Positions 20,655-31,868 of a DNA stretch of 64,000 nt are shown here, piece by piece. The notes beneath the pieces are model-generated. The model did not search any database. It saw only the letters and a list, made by a program, of their open reading frames with translations, and had not been told where the DNA came from. Position 1 is the first letter of the stretch, and each line of letters starts with the position of its first letter. This stretch comes from Cercospora beticola (taxonomy: Eukaryota > Ascomycota > Dothideomycetes > Mycosphaerellales > Mycosphaerellaceae): the NCBI RefSeq assembly GCF_033473495.1, contig NC_088940.1, positions 620,001 to 684,000 on the forward strand, written 5' to 3'. Position numbers and translations under genes: made by a program.

Positions 20655-21643
20655 TGTTGCGGCTGAGGCACCAGGACTGCATGGAAACGTGACGCGAGTT
20701 CATTCTGGCATGACGGAGAGCGAACAGCGGCAAACATCAGACCATGTGAGCAGCATTCAATGTCTCTTCGGTCGGTTTGTTTCTGTCTGTATCCGGAGTG
20801 TCGGGTCGTGGGAGTTGGTATGGATGGAGACGACCTGGCTCCTGCGCGTTTCGAGGTTCAGCGACAGCGCCAAGCCGTGTATCTATTCTCGGTCGGCAAG
20901 TGAGGTCACAGCCAACAAGCGCGCGCTGCAACAGCGACCAACAGTTCGTGCGCACGATGGCAGGTGCTTTGGCGCGAGGAGGGTCAACAGCCACCTGACA
21001 AGCGCCTTCGAGCAGTGGCTGCATACATTACGTGAAACAGCGCCGCATGTGAGAGAGGCAGCAGTGAGGCGGTTAGGCCGGAGTCTAGTTAGTCCGAGCT
21101 CGTTGCCGGGGAAAGGAACGGGCGCCCCCGGAAATTGATATTCAGACATCCCCCAGTTTTATATAGCCACTAACCCTGGTCAATTCTCCCTCAACCGCGA
21201 GTCAAAGTCAGGATTCCAGTCGAAAGCCTGAGTTCAGGCATGACAGGCCACTCGAGTACGCGCAATATGTCGACGGCAAGCTATCTGCGCGCCTACGTTG
21301 CTCTTCGCCCTATAACTAAAGGGTCGGCGGATGTTATTCAGTATAGAGCGCTGCGGGGCTTCAGAATCCTCAATCAAATATGGCGAAGCTCGACGTCTAA
21401 ATAATATATCGTAATGGCTCAATATCAAATCGCGTTGCTCCCAGCCCCCAGACAGATAAGGGCAGGCGGGAACCGATGACGAGTGAGGTCTTGTCTGCGG
21501 CAGTGTCACGCGCGCAGCTCGATAGCTGTCGTGCTTCATCCAGCTCCTCTTTCCTCGACTCTCTTCCTCTTTCTTCCTCATCTCTCTCATCCATCTCATC
21601 AACACTCATCCGTCTGTAGACCAGCTTCTACAGCACATCCAAC
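20655..21643. other. Divergent promoter region (BEACH / subtilisin)
   Basis: Nearly 1 kb between two divergent starts. ORFs in it (up to 284 codons) only extend antisense of the BEACH gene. A TATATAG near 21158 is too far from either start to be a core box. Next to the protease lies a strong CT-rich tract. Confidence 0.5.
21541..21612 (+). promoter_or_regulatory. Pyrimidine-rich core promoter tract of the subtilisin gene
   Basis: About 70 nt of nearly pure C/T, interrupted by CATCTC and CATC triplets, ending ~30 nt before the ATG. Such CT tracts direct transcription starts in strongly expressed fungal genes. Confidence 0.55.
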
Positions 21644-23271
21644 ATGAAGGGCTTTCTCGGCCTGTCGGCGGCCGCCGTGGTCGCCGCGTCACCAGTCGTC
21701 GTCGACAGCATCCACAACGATGCAGCTCCCATCATCAGCTCCACCAACGCGAAGGAGATCCCCAACAGCTACATGATCAAGTTCAAGAAGCATGTCACCA
21801 CCAACCTCGCCGCCGACCACCACGACTGGGTGCAAGACCTGCACCTCTCGACGCAATCGGCCAAGACCGAGCTCCGCAAGCGCTCGCAGACACCAATGGT
21901 GGACGAGATCTTCCACGGTCTCAAGCACACATACAACATTGCAGGCAGCCTGCTGGGATACTCGGGTCACTTCGACGAGGAGACCATTGAGCAGATTCGC
22001 CGACACCCAGATGTGAGTTCGCACACGCCACCGGACAGCCAGGCAGCCAGGCAGCCATCACGGTGCACAGCCGAGCTTGAAACAGCTTCGTCATCACCGG
22101 AATTGAACCTGAAAGCTAATTTGCCGTGTGTCTACAGGTCGAGTTGGTTGAGAGAGACCAAGAAGTCCACACTCTGGGCGGCGAGCCTGAGGAGATCGAG
22201 AAGAACGCTCCATGGGGCCTTGCCCGTATCTCGCACCGAGATAGCTTATCATTCGGTACCTTCAACAAGTACCTCTACGCCGACCACGGCGGTGAGGGCG
22301 TTGATGTTTACGTTATCGACACTGGCACCAACGTTGACCACGTCGATTTTGAAGGTCGTGCATCTTGGGGCAAGACCATCCCATCTGGTGATGCGGACGA
22401 GGATGGAAACGGCCACGGAACTCACTGCTCCGGTACAGTCGCCGGCAAGAAGTACGGTGTCGCCAAGAAGGCCCATGTCAAGGCCGTCAAGGTGCTCCGC
22501 TCGAACGGTTCCGGCTCCATGTCCGATGTTGTCAAGGGCGTCGAGTACGCCGCCGAATCGCACTCTGAGCAGGTCTCGATCGCGAAGAAGGGCAAGAGAA
22601 AGGGCTTCAAGGGCTCTACCGCCAACATGAGCTTGGGTGGTGGCAAGTCTCCTCTCCTCGACCAGGCTGTCAACGCCGCTGTTGATGCTGGTATCCACTT
22701 TGCTGTCGCTGCTGGCAACGACAACGCCGACTCTTGCAACTACTCTCCCGCCGCCGCTGAGAACGCCGTCACTGTTGGTGCCTCGACTCTCGCTGACGAG
22801 CGCGCTTACTTCTCCAACTATGGCAAGTGCAACGACATCTTTGCCCCAGGTCTTAACATCCAGTCTACCTGGATCGGCAGCAAGCACGCCATCAACACCA
22901 TCTCCGGTACCTCGATGGCCTCTCCTCACATTGCTGGTCTCCTCGCCTACCTGCTCTCTCTTCAGCCAGCGAAGGACTCTGCCTACGCTGTGGCCGACAT
23001 TACGCCAAAGAAGCTCAAGGCCAACCTCCTCTCTATCGCCACCGAGGACGCCCTTTCCGACGTCCCAAGCAACACCAAGAACATCCTCGCCTGGAACGGC
23101 GGTGGTATCTCCAACTACAGCGACATTGTCGAGCAGGGAAGCTACAAGGTCCACCGCGTCGAGGAGACCATCTCCGAGAAGGCCTCCGACTTGTCGGAGA
23201 AGATGGCCGAGCTCGAGCACAAGATTGAGGCTGACATCAAGGACTTCCTCCGCGATATCAAGAGCCATTAA
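21644..23271 (+). CDS. PRB1: Vacuolar-type subtilisin-like serine protease (S8A, proteinase B)
   Basis: Exon 1 21644-22012, intron 22013-22137 (125 nt, GTGAGT..CTACAG), exon 2 22138-23271; 500 residues. A signal peptide (MKGFLGLSAAAVVAASP) precedes an I9 propeptide (NSYMIKFKKH to about residue 130). The catalytic domain carries the triad Asp184 (VIDTGTN), His216 (GHGTHCSG) and Ser382 (GTSMASPH), with the oxyanion Asn317 (AAGNDN). About 60 helical residues follow the catalytic domain (KASDLSEKMAELEHK), as in yeast Prb1 and fungal Alp2-type vacuolar proteases, which are known airborne allergens in several moulds. Codon use is strongly biased to C-ending codons, a sign of high expression, and explains the long spurious ORFs in other frames. 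Role: vacuolar protein turnover under starvation. High confidence. Confidence 0.95.
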
Positions 23272-24254
23272 ACGTCGCTATGGCGATGCAGCACGATGAA
23301 GACGGCGGCACAGTACCCCGCCCCTGTACACTCGAATGATGTTTCCCGAAGAAGTCTTGTTGAATTGCTCGACTCTTGAGGAAGTGGACAACCCATACTG
23401 GAATTTGCATAGACGAAGAATGGAAGAGATTTGTATGGATGTGACGGGGGATCCGAATCGGCTGAGATGATGGCGGGCTACTGGCATGGTAGGCACGTCG
23501 GATATTTGATCAGGTCTTATACTTGTTGTCTCTTGTGTGGACTTGCATAAGATATGGCGGACAGAACAGTTCAGCTAGCCATATAACAATGTCACGAACC
23601 TTGAAACGACTCTCTGCTCATTTCTTCACTTCTGAAGTTGGTAAGACCTTGTAGTCGCACGACTCCGGCTCCGTGCAGCTGCCCTGGCATGCGGCAGCTT
23701 CACATGAACTTCTGCGCGATTGGATCCAGTGTTCTCGGTGCCAGTCGTGCGATGGCGCGTGTTTTGTCTACGCGTCATGCATTCATTGCCTGAGGCACCA
23801 ACCGAAGCTGAAGCTCCGTGGACCTTCCTTCAACCACAGCACTTCAGCTCAGCTCTTCAATCTATTCATTCTCCGCCATGATAGAGTTCTAGTCTCCAAG
23901 CGCCGCCTCCGTTCTGATGCCTGGACTCGATGTACAAGAGATCTGATCAATTGTGCGGCTCGTCGCCATATGTATACGCGAGCCCTTACCCTACGCCACG
24001 CCACGATGGCGTGCTCGACTCCCGACCCACCTCAACTGGAAACCATTTGACAATTTTTCCTCGCTTCCCATCATACAGTAGCATTTTTTGAGCCGGTGAG
24101 ATGCGTGCACGGGTTTGTTAATAAAGCCGAGTTGATATAATACTACAATGATGGTAGGTTCTTACTTTCTTTTGGTCCAGACATCTCTCTCTTTTCATCA
24201 TCTCCATCTGGACCAAGCAAGATATAAGCACTGAACTGGGGCTTGGACTACGGG
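23272..24254. other. Intergenic region, no convincing gene
   Basis: Terminator of the protease and promoter of the UNC93-like gene. A 125-codon ORF at 23673-24050 has scattered Cys and no signal peptide; rejected. Confidence 0.5.
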
Positions 24255-25649
24255 ATGGCTTCGACGATGGATGCTGGAGGGGAGGTGGTTCAGCCTTCAC
24301 GCTCGATATGGAGATCTGTGCCTTTCCAGATTCTGGTTGCGTGTGGTGTGAGTTTTACTGCGCCGGGCATGTGGGATGCGCTTGGTGGTCTGGGGGCAGG
24401 AGGTGCTGCTGAGCCATATGCTGTCTCAGCAGCGAATGCTCTGGTGTATGGGCTCTTTGCTGTGGTTTGTGTGGCTGCGGGTGCGATCAACAATCGAATT
24501 GGGTTGAAGTATGGACTGGCGCTGGGTGCTGTGGGATATCCGCTTTATGGTGCTGGACTATACACGAACAACGTCAACGCCAATACCTGGTTTATGCTCT
24601 TCGGAAGCGCTCTTTGCGGGATTTCTGCTGGATTCTTCTGGGCTGCGGAGGCTGCTATCATCATTGGATTTCCTTCACCTGGAGACCGGGCGTTTTACCT
24701 TGCCATTTGGCAGACAGCCAAAGCCGCAGGACCTATTGTGGGCGGTGCGATCAACTTGGGCCTGAATTCGAACCGAGAGACCGCAGGATCAGTGTCTTCG
24801 ACGACATACATCGTCTTCATCGTCATCATGTGCCTTGGCCTTCCGATTGCACTTTGCCTGTCGCCTGCGCACAAAGTCTGGCGAAAAGACGGAACCAGAA
24901 TTGTAACTCAAAGGGCCGCAACCTGGGGAGCTGAATTTAAAGCAGTCGGCAGGCTATTCATCAGTCGCCGGATCCTGCTCTTGCTGCCAGCTTTCTTCAT
25001 CAGCTACTTCTACAACGGCTTCATGAGCACCTGGCTCACAACCTACTTCACCGTCCGAGCACGCGCTTTCTCCAGCTTCCTGACCAACTTCGCCGGCATT
25101 TTCAGCTCCTTCATCATCGCAACACTACTCGACAACCAACGCATCTCAATGAACAAACGCGCCAAAATCGCCTTCTCATGCATCATCACCATCCTCATCG
25201 GAACCTGGATCTGGGCCACAATCCTCCAAAAACAATTCTACGACGCAAACGAATCTCCCGTCTGGGACTGGTTCACAGCCGGTTTCAACAAAAGCTACGC
25301 CCTCGTTTTCTTCTGGCAATTTGGTGGTCAAGCTTTTCAGCAGTTCCTTTACTGGCTTGTGGGACAGTATGCGACGGATTTGAGTGACTTGAGCTATCAT
25401 ACTGGAATTTTGCGTGGTACGGAGGCTTTGGGGCAGACTGTGGCTTGGGCTATGCAGTCTGAGGGGAATGCGAATCATTTTGTGAGTATTGGGATTAATT
25501 TTGGGATTACGGCGCTTTGTGTTGCGCCGACTTGGATTGTGCTGTCGGAGTTGAAGGGAAGTCATGAGGTGGAGGTCGTGGAGGTTGAGAGAGAGGTTGA
25601 TGGGGATGATTTGGATGCTGCGAAGAAGGGCTCAAGGAGGGAGAGCTGA
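24255..25649 (+). CDS. UNC93-like major facilitator (transporter-like membrane protein)
   Basis: Single exon, 464 residues from the first true ATG at 24255 (the frame is open slightly upstream but only through a TTG). After a short polar N-terminus come about eleven or twelve hydrophobic segments. Early blocks FQILVACGVSFTAPGMWDALGGLGAGG and GLYTNNVN, then CGISAGFFWAAEAAIIIGFP, are the hallmark of the fungal UNC93/DUF895 branch of MFS. Later FISYFYNGFMSTWLTTYF begins the second half. The C-terminus is acidic then basic (EVEREVDGDDLDAAKKGSRR), cytosolic. Function: animal UNC93 members modulate channels or receptors; fungal ones are plasma-membrane or vacuolar proteins without known substrates. 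Family is sure, substrate unknown. Confidence 0.88.
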   Translation: MASTMDAGGEVVQPSRSIWRSVPFQILVACGVSFTAPGMWDALGGLGAGGAAEPYAVSAANALVYGLFAVVCVAAGAINNRIGLKYGLALGAVGYPLYGAGLYTNNVNANTWFMLFGSALCGISAGFFWAAEAAIIIGFPSPGDRAFYLAIWQTAKAAGPIVGGAINLGLNSNRETAGSVSSTTYIVFIVIMCLGLPIALCLSPAHKVWRKDGTRIVTQRAATWGAEFKAVGRLFISRRILLLLPAFFISYFYNGFMSTWLTTYFTVRARAFSSFLTNFAGIFSSFIIATLLDNQRISMNKRAKIAFSCIITILIGTWIWATILQKQFYDANESPVWDWFTAGFNKSYALVFFWQFGGQAFQQFLYWLVGQYATDLSDLSYHTGILRGTEALGQTVAWAMQSEGNANHFVSIGINFGITALCVAPTWIVLSELKGSHEVEVVEVEREVDGDDLDAAKKGSRRES

Positions 25650-25737
25650 AGACGTGGATGTATGTAGCGTTTCTATTTTGATCGATATTTGACCCATTTA
25701 ATGTTCAACTTTTTGCAAGTTGTGATTGTCTTGAAGA

Positions 25738-27436
25738 TTAGAAGACAGCAGCAGTCTGAGCCACAGACTCCACCAATCCTCGGATTTCTCGTTCGCAGGC
25801 ATCTGGCGTATGGGCGAGTCTCCAGCAGTCGCTCACAGCTCTGGAGTACTTGATCGGTAGATCGTTGCCTTCTGTAGCCATCATGTCGTTCAGGATCCTC
25901 CCCAGATTTTCGAAGGAGCGTGGCGTGGCGTTCTGTAAGGCTATGCAGGGCTTGTTGGACCACAGCTCGATGAGAACTATTCCAAGCATGAGTAAAGCGG
26001 TGCCGATTGATTGGTTCGGTGGTACTCTAGGAGGGATATCAGCTTTTCATGTCCCACGCTGTTGCGATCACTGAGCTTACGCAGAAGTTGTGAGTATTTC
26101 TTCGAATTTGGTGCGGAGGCACAGAGAGTCTGTTGAAGCTGGCCCGCTGTTTGAACCGAATTCCATGCATTTGATATCATCTGGATCCCAGGCTTCTGGC
26201 ATCATTGGCGTTCCATAGAGAAGTTCTATCCACGACGTTATGGTAGCCGCCATGTTCAGACGTCGAGCACGAGATATATGTTTTCCAAGCAGACTACGTG
26301 CTGGTAACATACGGAGCGAGCTTGTAGAGTGGCCATATTGCGCTCTGTATGGCGTTCGATAGCAGCCAGTAAGCTCTTGGGGTCCTCGAAGGTCCAAATG
26401 TAGCTCCAAGCATTCGAGGGGGTTTCCTTGAAGGTGAGACCAGAGATCTGAAATTACCGTGAGTTTGGGCGGATGACTCTGGTCCAAACGGTGTGCAGCA
26501 GTCATGTCAGATGCGTGGATGATAGTTCTCCTCCAGCACATACGATCATGGTAGGCCGCGAAATAGCTTGCAGACACTGTCAGCGAGTGGCATGTGTGTC
26601 AAGGAGAGCGAAGGCTTACCGCATCGCTTCCGATGTGTCATTGTTGTCTTTGCTGGGCTCATCTAGCACAATCGCAAAATCGAGAGTGCGCGGTGGCTGA
26701 GCACTTTGTGTGGTAGCTTTGAGGGTGTTGCCTAAAGCCTGAAGGTGGCTCCTGCGGCGTTGCACATCAGCTGATATTGATATTGCCTGATCGTGCCTCC
26801 TATGCTGTTGCCAGATTTCGTTGTTCCGTAGCCGACTGATCAGGCCATCAATATTGGATGCCAGCGAAAGAAACGCAGTCTTGATGGCTTTGTCTTTGAG
26901 CAGCAAGCGAAAGCGTGTGTTCAAAGTCACTGAACCATGAGTAGAGTGGCTTTTTGTTGCAAGAATAGCATTTAATTGATGCCCAAGCAGCTGAAATTCA
27001 TCAGTCGAGTGACTCTGACCAGGCAGTTCAACAGTCGTGCTCTCACCATCGAATTGTCGGGAATGAGTCCCATAAGCACCATGATTTGCCTGACGTCTTC
27101 GCAGATATCTTGCATACCGGATTGGAAGAGTGTGAAGTTGTCGCCGTGTTTTGCCCGGAGGCTTGTAGCAAGTGCGACTTGAACGGGATGAGTCCAATCC
27201 CTTCCAAGCACATCCTCAAATGATGACTCAATCTCTTGAGAAGGCATGCATCCATGCAGCAATGTCTTGACGGTGATTTCAAGATTATCGCGATGAGCCC
27301 TCAGGTCGCGAGCATATCTTGAGATTGCGATACGAGCTCTCCAAAAGGACTTCACCCGTGGTTCCGTGGCCTCCCAGCCTTCCAGGGCCAAAGCGCATAT
27401 CGGTATAGCACCCAGGACAACTCCAGCGACCTCCAT
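25738..27436 (-). CDS. HeLo-like/DUF7580 signalling protein
   Basis: Four exons: 27047-27436, 26620-26990, 26081-26566, 25738-26026, with introns of 56, 53 and 54 nt, each GT..AG with CTGAY branch. They join in one frame of 511 residues. The start MEVAGVVLGAIPICALALEGWE is the hydrophobic N-terminal helix of the HeLo-like/prion-inhibition superfamily, followed by helical segments (ARDLRAHRDNLEITVKTLL). The C-terminal half has the DUF7580 blocks: RRLNMAATITSWIELLYGTPMMPEAW, DPDDIKCME, and LLMLGIVLIELW, which in that family resemble a degenerate kinase C-lobe. HeLo-like domains act as membrane-permeabilising or regulatory modules in fungal incompatibility. The start is divergent with the DUF6590 gene, 233 nt apart. 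Splice model is my reading; family call moderate-high. Confidence 0.78.
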
Positions 27437-27669
27437 GGTAGTATCTCATCTGTAAGAAAGGGTGAGTGGGCCAGCAGGAAATATGTAATTCGCATCACTG
27501 CACAGGTCAAACAAGACAGTCGAGGCCGCCCCTCACAGCCATGCAGATGGCGGTGGCTGTGCACTGCAGTGAGCAGTTGCCCCCCAGCAGCTCTGATCCT
27601 CTATCGGCAGCAGAGGCGACATATATAGTCCTTCACTTGTCGCAGTTCTATCCTTGCAATAAGTGCTGG
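27437..27669. promoter_or_regulatory. Shared divergent promoter of the HeLo-like and DUF6590 genes
   Basis: Only 233 nt separate the two start codons if the DUF6590 gene begins at 27670. The frame is open further upstream on the plus strand (to 27541), but a TATA element inside it argues for the later start. Confidence 0.5.
27620..27627 (+). promoter_or_regulatory. TATA-like box before the DUF6590 gene
   Basis: CATATATA about 45 nt before the ATG at 27670. Confidence 0.4.
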
Positions 27670-29520
27670 ATGCGTGGTATGGAGCGCTCTTTTGATGACC
27701 CCGCTGTGGCGTTGTTACATGAACAAGCTACTGCATGTAAAATTTCTCTTGATTCTATCGTTGACAAGATTCCTGAAAATCAGTCTGGGGACAGCTTCCA
27801 TGGAACCACAAAACATGTATGGGATGAGGAACGCACTCGTTTCATACTTTGGCGTAAAGATCTGTTGGACGTAATCGAAGAAATACACAACCTAGACCCA
27901 GCACAAGCTATTAGGATCGCCAGTAGCAACTTATCGGCAAGCTTGAGGGATCTCGCTAGCGACTTGATCGAGGGTAAGCAACTGATCACCATGTAACGAC
28001 AACCGAAGCTCACAAATTTAGTGCTCGCTGTTGTCGATGGCTCTAGGCTACCGCTTGAGCAGCAGCAGGAGAACTGCGAACAGTTAGCTGCAGAAGAAGA
28101 CGATGATGGACTAGACTCTCGGGAATTAGTTGAAAGGCTAGATGCTGTGTCCTCTACAATCAATGGCCTTACGCGGACGCTGAAACTCCAGTACAGCTAT
28201 GCCTTGAAACATGCAGAGCAAGGCACAGCTGCTCCCTCAGAGATGCTCCAGACAGAGGATACTGCGTATGCTCCTGGGGACGCAAGAACAGCTCCAGGCC
28301 GCAAATGGAGCGGCCAACTCGTCCCATCTATTTCAACACCTCCTGCAGATGCCCCGATAGACGGCATGAAGTGGACGCTGCCACGACTTGGACTCCAGGG
28401 GTTTGCACCAGCTGTGACACAGCGACAGAGCTCCGCCCGACAGCCAGTATCTATCACAGATGTCCACAGTCATTCACGGCAAGATATATTGCCCAGAGGA
28501 TTGGTTCCGGACCAGGAAACCCAATTTCATGCGGAAAGTCAGCCTTCAGCTGCAATGAAAGTTGTGCAACACACAGGAGATTTCAAGCTCCGGCCATCAC
28601 GGTTCTTCAAAGTTGGTCGCGTTCTTACGGTGCTCTGGACTGAACCTGCTGGCGAATCAGGTCCTTCGTCGACGACCCAATCGTTCACAGATGCTTACAA
28701 TGAAAGGGTGTATGCCAAGGTTCGAAGATTTATCGTGGTCGCGAAACGGGAACAACATGTACTCGCTGTGCCAGTCTTCTCATACCAAGGGATGGGGCCA
28801 CTTGCAGCGAAACCGAGAAGCCTAGACCATGGTATCGTGTACATGGGTTCAGAAGCACCGCGACCTCTGAAGAACGAAGTCATATTGCCCACCCCTGTTC
28901 GTGTCATCCCTGACAATCCAGAAGACAGACTTGCTTCCACTAGCAGGATCAACTACGGGAAGATATACACGATCGAACACAACATCAAATGCAGAGGTGT
29001 TGGTATGGTTCACGCGGCATCGATAGCAGCATTGCTATCTCAACAAAACGAAGTTATGCGGCGCGGATACCCTTCTATCGGTCTTGGGGGTATATCGGAG
29101 GAAGAGCAAGGTGCAAACAGCGCAAGAAGTGGCATAGATCCCCATATCATTGATGAGGGCACTGAAGAAGGCATCGACAGCCAGGCCCACCGATTCGAAG
29201 CGCCAGTCCCCGCGCTCCGCTCAGTAGATGCGGAGACACGTGTAGACCGCGGGTCCGACTCTGGTTACGGCAATTCCAGAGCAGCGACAGAAGCACGATC
29301 GGTGGGGTCGTCCGTGGCCGATGACAATGGCACCCGGGTTATCAAAGAAGTCGATGACCTAGGCCCTGGGCACATTCTCAGCTTCATCGATGAACAAAAG
29401 CTCGAGGTTCCTAGGCTCGATCCAGACAATCCGACTGCGGAACAACTCGAGGCGCTTTCGGACTCCAGTATCCAGATCCTACTTGAAAGTTTACTTTCTG
29501 AGCAGCAAAGGAGGCTTTGA
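27670..29520 (+). CDS. DUF6590 protein with helical N-terminus
   Basis: Exon 1 27670-27973, intron 27974-28021 (48 nt, GTAAGC..TTAG), exon 2 28022-29520; 600 residues. Residues 1-160 are helical with no named domain (LHEQATACKISLDSIV, RLDAVSSTINGLTRTL). Residues ~290-450 carry DUF6590: RFFKVGRVLTVLWTEPAGE, KVRRFIVVAKRE, LDHGIVYMG, SRINYGKIYTIEHN and KCRGVGMVHAAS. DUF6590 is a beta-rich fungal domain of unknown role, often found next to incompatibility-type domains. The tail is acidic and low-complexity. Divergent from the HeLo-like gene, suggesting co-regulation. Alternative start at 27541 would add 43 residues. Family moderate, function unknown. Confidence 0.72.
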
Positions 29521-29689
29521 GTTCGCCCGGCACAAGGATGATTGAATGAAGTTGATGAACTGGTAGGCTGAAATGCATGGCGGGTGGCTCGCGTGCAGAA
29601 GTCATTTGAGACCAGATAGTGTCCCTCGGCGACTTCATCTCATCATCTTCGCTCCGTGCGCGACTCCGAAAACTTACTCTCAAATCTCG

Positions 29690-31564
29690 TTACTTCTTTC
29701 CTCTCCCGCGTGCGTTCAGGCTCTTCAGTGGATCCACATGTCCCTTGCCCTTTGCCAACCGTCCTCTTCCTTTCGCCTTATTCGTAGCTCTCCGATTACG
29801 AATGCCATTCACTCGATCTTTTTTCATCCCAACATATCCTACATCCTTCGCGACAGCTGCCTTGCCTCCCTGCGGCAGCAGATACTCCGGAACATGTTTC
29901 AGATGCGGTTGCGCGCGGACTGCATGCGTTTCTGTATCGTGCCGCAGATGTCGCAAGTCGTCAGGATTCTCCTCGAAGTGGCGCTTCAGCTTTTCAGACT
30001 TGATCAGTTCGTTGCGGAGTTCTTTGGTTCGTGCTTCGCGGACGGCAATTCGAGTTACGGCGCGTAGGGCGTCTGCTAATCTGTAGCGGAAGCCGTCAAG
30101 TTTGGTCCAGTCGAGACCCCACTCCTTTACTTCGGAGCCTTTCTCTGCTTGCTTGGCCACAATCTTCGCAAGAACCTTTTCGTCGTGTTCGCATTGCTCG
30201 ATGCTTGTAGGTTTGTGTTTGCGGTAGAGATCCTTGGGGACGTAGAACGACAATGACATGCCTGATTGACCAGCTCTCGCTGTCCGACCTATTCGGTGCG
30301 TGTAGGATTTGTTCGATGTCGGAAGGTCGAAGTTGAGGACGCAAGTGACGTGCCTGAAGTCGATACCACGCGAGACGCCGTACTCACGATCTTTTCTCGA
30401 GCGCCTTTGTTTCTTTGCAGGTCTCGTCGCAGCATCTTCCGTAGCAACAGGCTCGGCTTCAGCATCACCCTCGACCTCTTCCTCTTCTTCTTCCCCCTCT
30501 TGTACTTCTTCCACCTTCTGCTGCTTCTTGCCCTCTTCCTTGCCGACAACCTCGCCTTCATCTGCCGCAATGATGATATCGTACACTCCTCGATTGAACT
30601 CCTCCACCACGTGCAATCTGCTATTCACTGGCAGCTCCGAGTTCAGCACGCAGCTTCTGATTCCAAACTGTTCCAAAAACAGCTTGACCCTATAACAGCG
30701 ATCAATGTCTGCCACGAAGACAATGACTTTGCCACGTATGAGCTGCAATTTGAAGATCGCATAAATCAGCAAAAACTTTTCGTCTTCCGCCGTGCGCAGT
30801 GTATATTGTGCCAACGTAGCCTTCTCTTTCGCCTCTTCTGCACTCAGATCCAGAATCTCCGGCTTCGTTCCTTCGGCGAAGAACAAGCTTGTCAACGTAT
30901 CAATCTCCGTCTTCAGCGTCGCAGACATCATCAACTTCTGCACTCCATCCGGTAGTAAGCCGGCCAGTGCACGCAAATCTTCTTCTCCGTCATAACTCAA
31001 TACGAGATCCGCCTCGTCAATGATCAAATGCTTCAATCCCTCGAGTTTCAGCACTTCGTTATTGACCCACTGATTCGCCCTCGCTGGCGTCGCAACCACG
31101 ATGTCCGGTAGCTCGGTCAATCTTGCTCTTGTAACACTCTGATCCTCGTTCCTTGTGATATTCTCACACTTGATGTCCGATGCACAGAATGTCGTCGCTT
31201 CCTTCACACTTTTCGTAACCTGCGTAGCAAGCTCTTTTGTCGGGACGAGAATCAGCGTGGTGGTGGCTTTGGACTTCTGTGATCCAGCTTTGCGTTGCAG
31301 GATGGCGTGGATCGTGGGAAGCAGGTAGGCGAGAGTCTTTCCCGAGCCAGTCTTTGCTCGAGCGAGTACATCCTTCCCTGAGAGCGCGAGAGGGATCGTC
31401 TTGGACTGCACAAGGGTCGGCGCGCTGAACTTTTGCTTGTTCACGGATTGCAGAAGGCGGGCATCGAGATTGAGGGCGGCGAAGGTGGATTTCGAGGATG
31501 ATTCGGAGTCGCCATTGCTCGTGGTAGGCTCGGGTACATCGTTTTCGTTCAATTTGCGCTTCAT
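29690..31564 (-). CDS. DBP9: ATP-dependent RNA helicase DBP9 (60S ribosome biogenesis)
   Basis: Intronless, 624 residues from ATG 31564 (MKRKLNEND); the frame is open 28 codons upstream, but that part lacks similarity. Motifs: Q-motif FAALNLDARLLQ with FSAPTLVQ, Walker A AKTGSGKT (70-77), PTKELA, ATPAR, DEAD (183-186), SAT, and the C-terminal lobe with VFVADIDRC, RGIDF and HRIGRTARAG. A large acidic insert (EEGEEEEEEVEGDAEAE) sits between the two halves of the second RecA lobe, after IIIAADE, and is diagnostic of Dbp9. Dbp9 works in nucleolar pre-60S assembly, early 27S pre-rRNA processing. The C-terminus ends in a basic nucleolar-type tail. Only 169 nt separate its end from the DUF6590 gene. 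High confidence. Confidence 0.96.
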   Translation of the reverse strand: MKRKLNENDVPEPTTSNGDSESSSKSTFAALNLDARLLQSVNKQKFSAPTLVQSKTIPLALSGKDVLARAKTGSGKTLAYLLPTIHAILQRKAGSQKSKATTTLILVPTKELATQVTKSVKEATTFCASDIKCENITRNEDQSVTRARLTELPDIVVATPARANQWVNNEVLKLEGLKHLIIDEADLVLSYDGEEDLRALAGLLPDGVQKLMMSATLKTEIDTLTSLFFAEGTKPEILDLSAEEAKEKATLAQYTLRTAEDEKFLLIYAIFKLQLIRGKVIVFVADIDRCYRVKLFLEQFGIRSCVLNSELPVNSRLHVVEEFNRGVYDIIIAADEGEVVGKEEGKKQQKVEEVQEGEEEEEEVEGDAEAEPVATEDAATRPAKKQRRSRKDREYGVSRGIDFRHVTCVLNFDLPTSNKSYTHRIGRTARAGQSGMSLSFYVPKDLYRKHKPTSIEQCEHDEKVLAKIVAKQAEKGSEVKEWGLDWTKLDGFRYRLADALRAVTRIAVREARTKELRNELIKSEKLKRHFEENPDDLRHLRHDTETHAVRAQPHLKHVPEYLLPQGGKAAVAKDVGYVGMKKDRVNGIRNRRATNKAKGRGRLAKGKGHVDPLKSLNARGRGKK

Positions 31565-31868
31565 GGTTGCTATACAGGAGAGCGTAACTTGAGGTTGCGG
31601 TCGATGGAGCTGGCCTTGCCATCTGAAAAAGTCGTCGGAGGTCGGCACAAATTTCTCCGACTCAGCAGACCCCAGTCAAAGTTCGACTTAGTGGCCTAAA
31701 CCTATGTAGATGCCACTACGAACCTCGCCCCTCAATGATTGCAGCAATGACAATCAACTTCACTATGCCTGGCATCTATCTCTCAGAGCACACAACTATT
31801 TGCTCTGCCGTGGGGTTTAGGCGACACTGGTACAAGCAGCCGAACAGATACTCACTACTCTCTTGAGC
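31565..31868. promoter_or_regulatory. Divergent promoter, DBP9 / coiled-coil gene
   Basis: About 300 nt between the DBP9 ATG and the ATG at 31869. No TATA recognised. Confidence 0.4.

Noticed and set aside
22249..23268. 339-codon ORF antisense to the subtilisin gene, and a 220-codon ORF in another plus frame (22637-23299)
   Set aside because: Both exist because the protease uses C-ending codons, which removes stops in other frames; they have no domain and the protease frame has the full catalytic triad.
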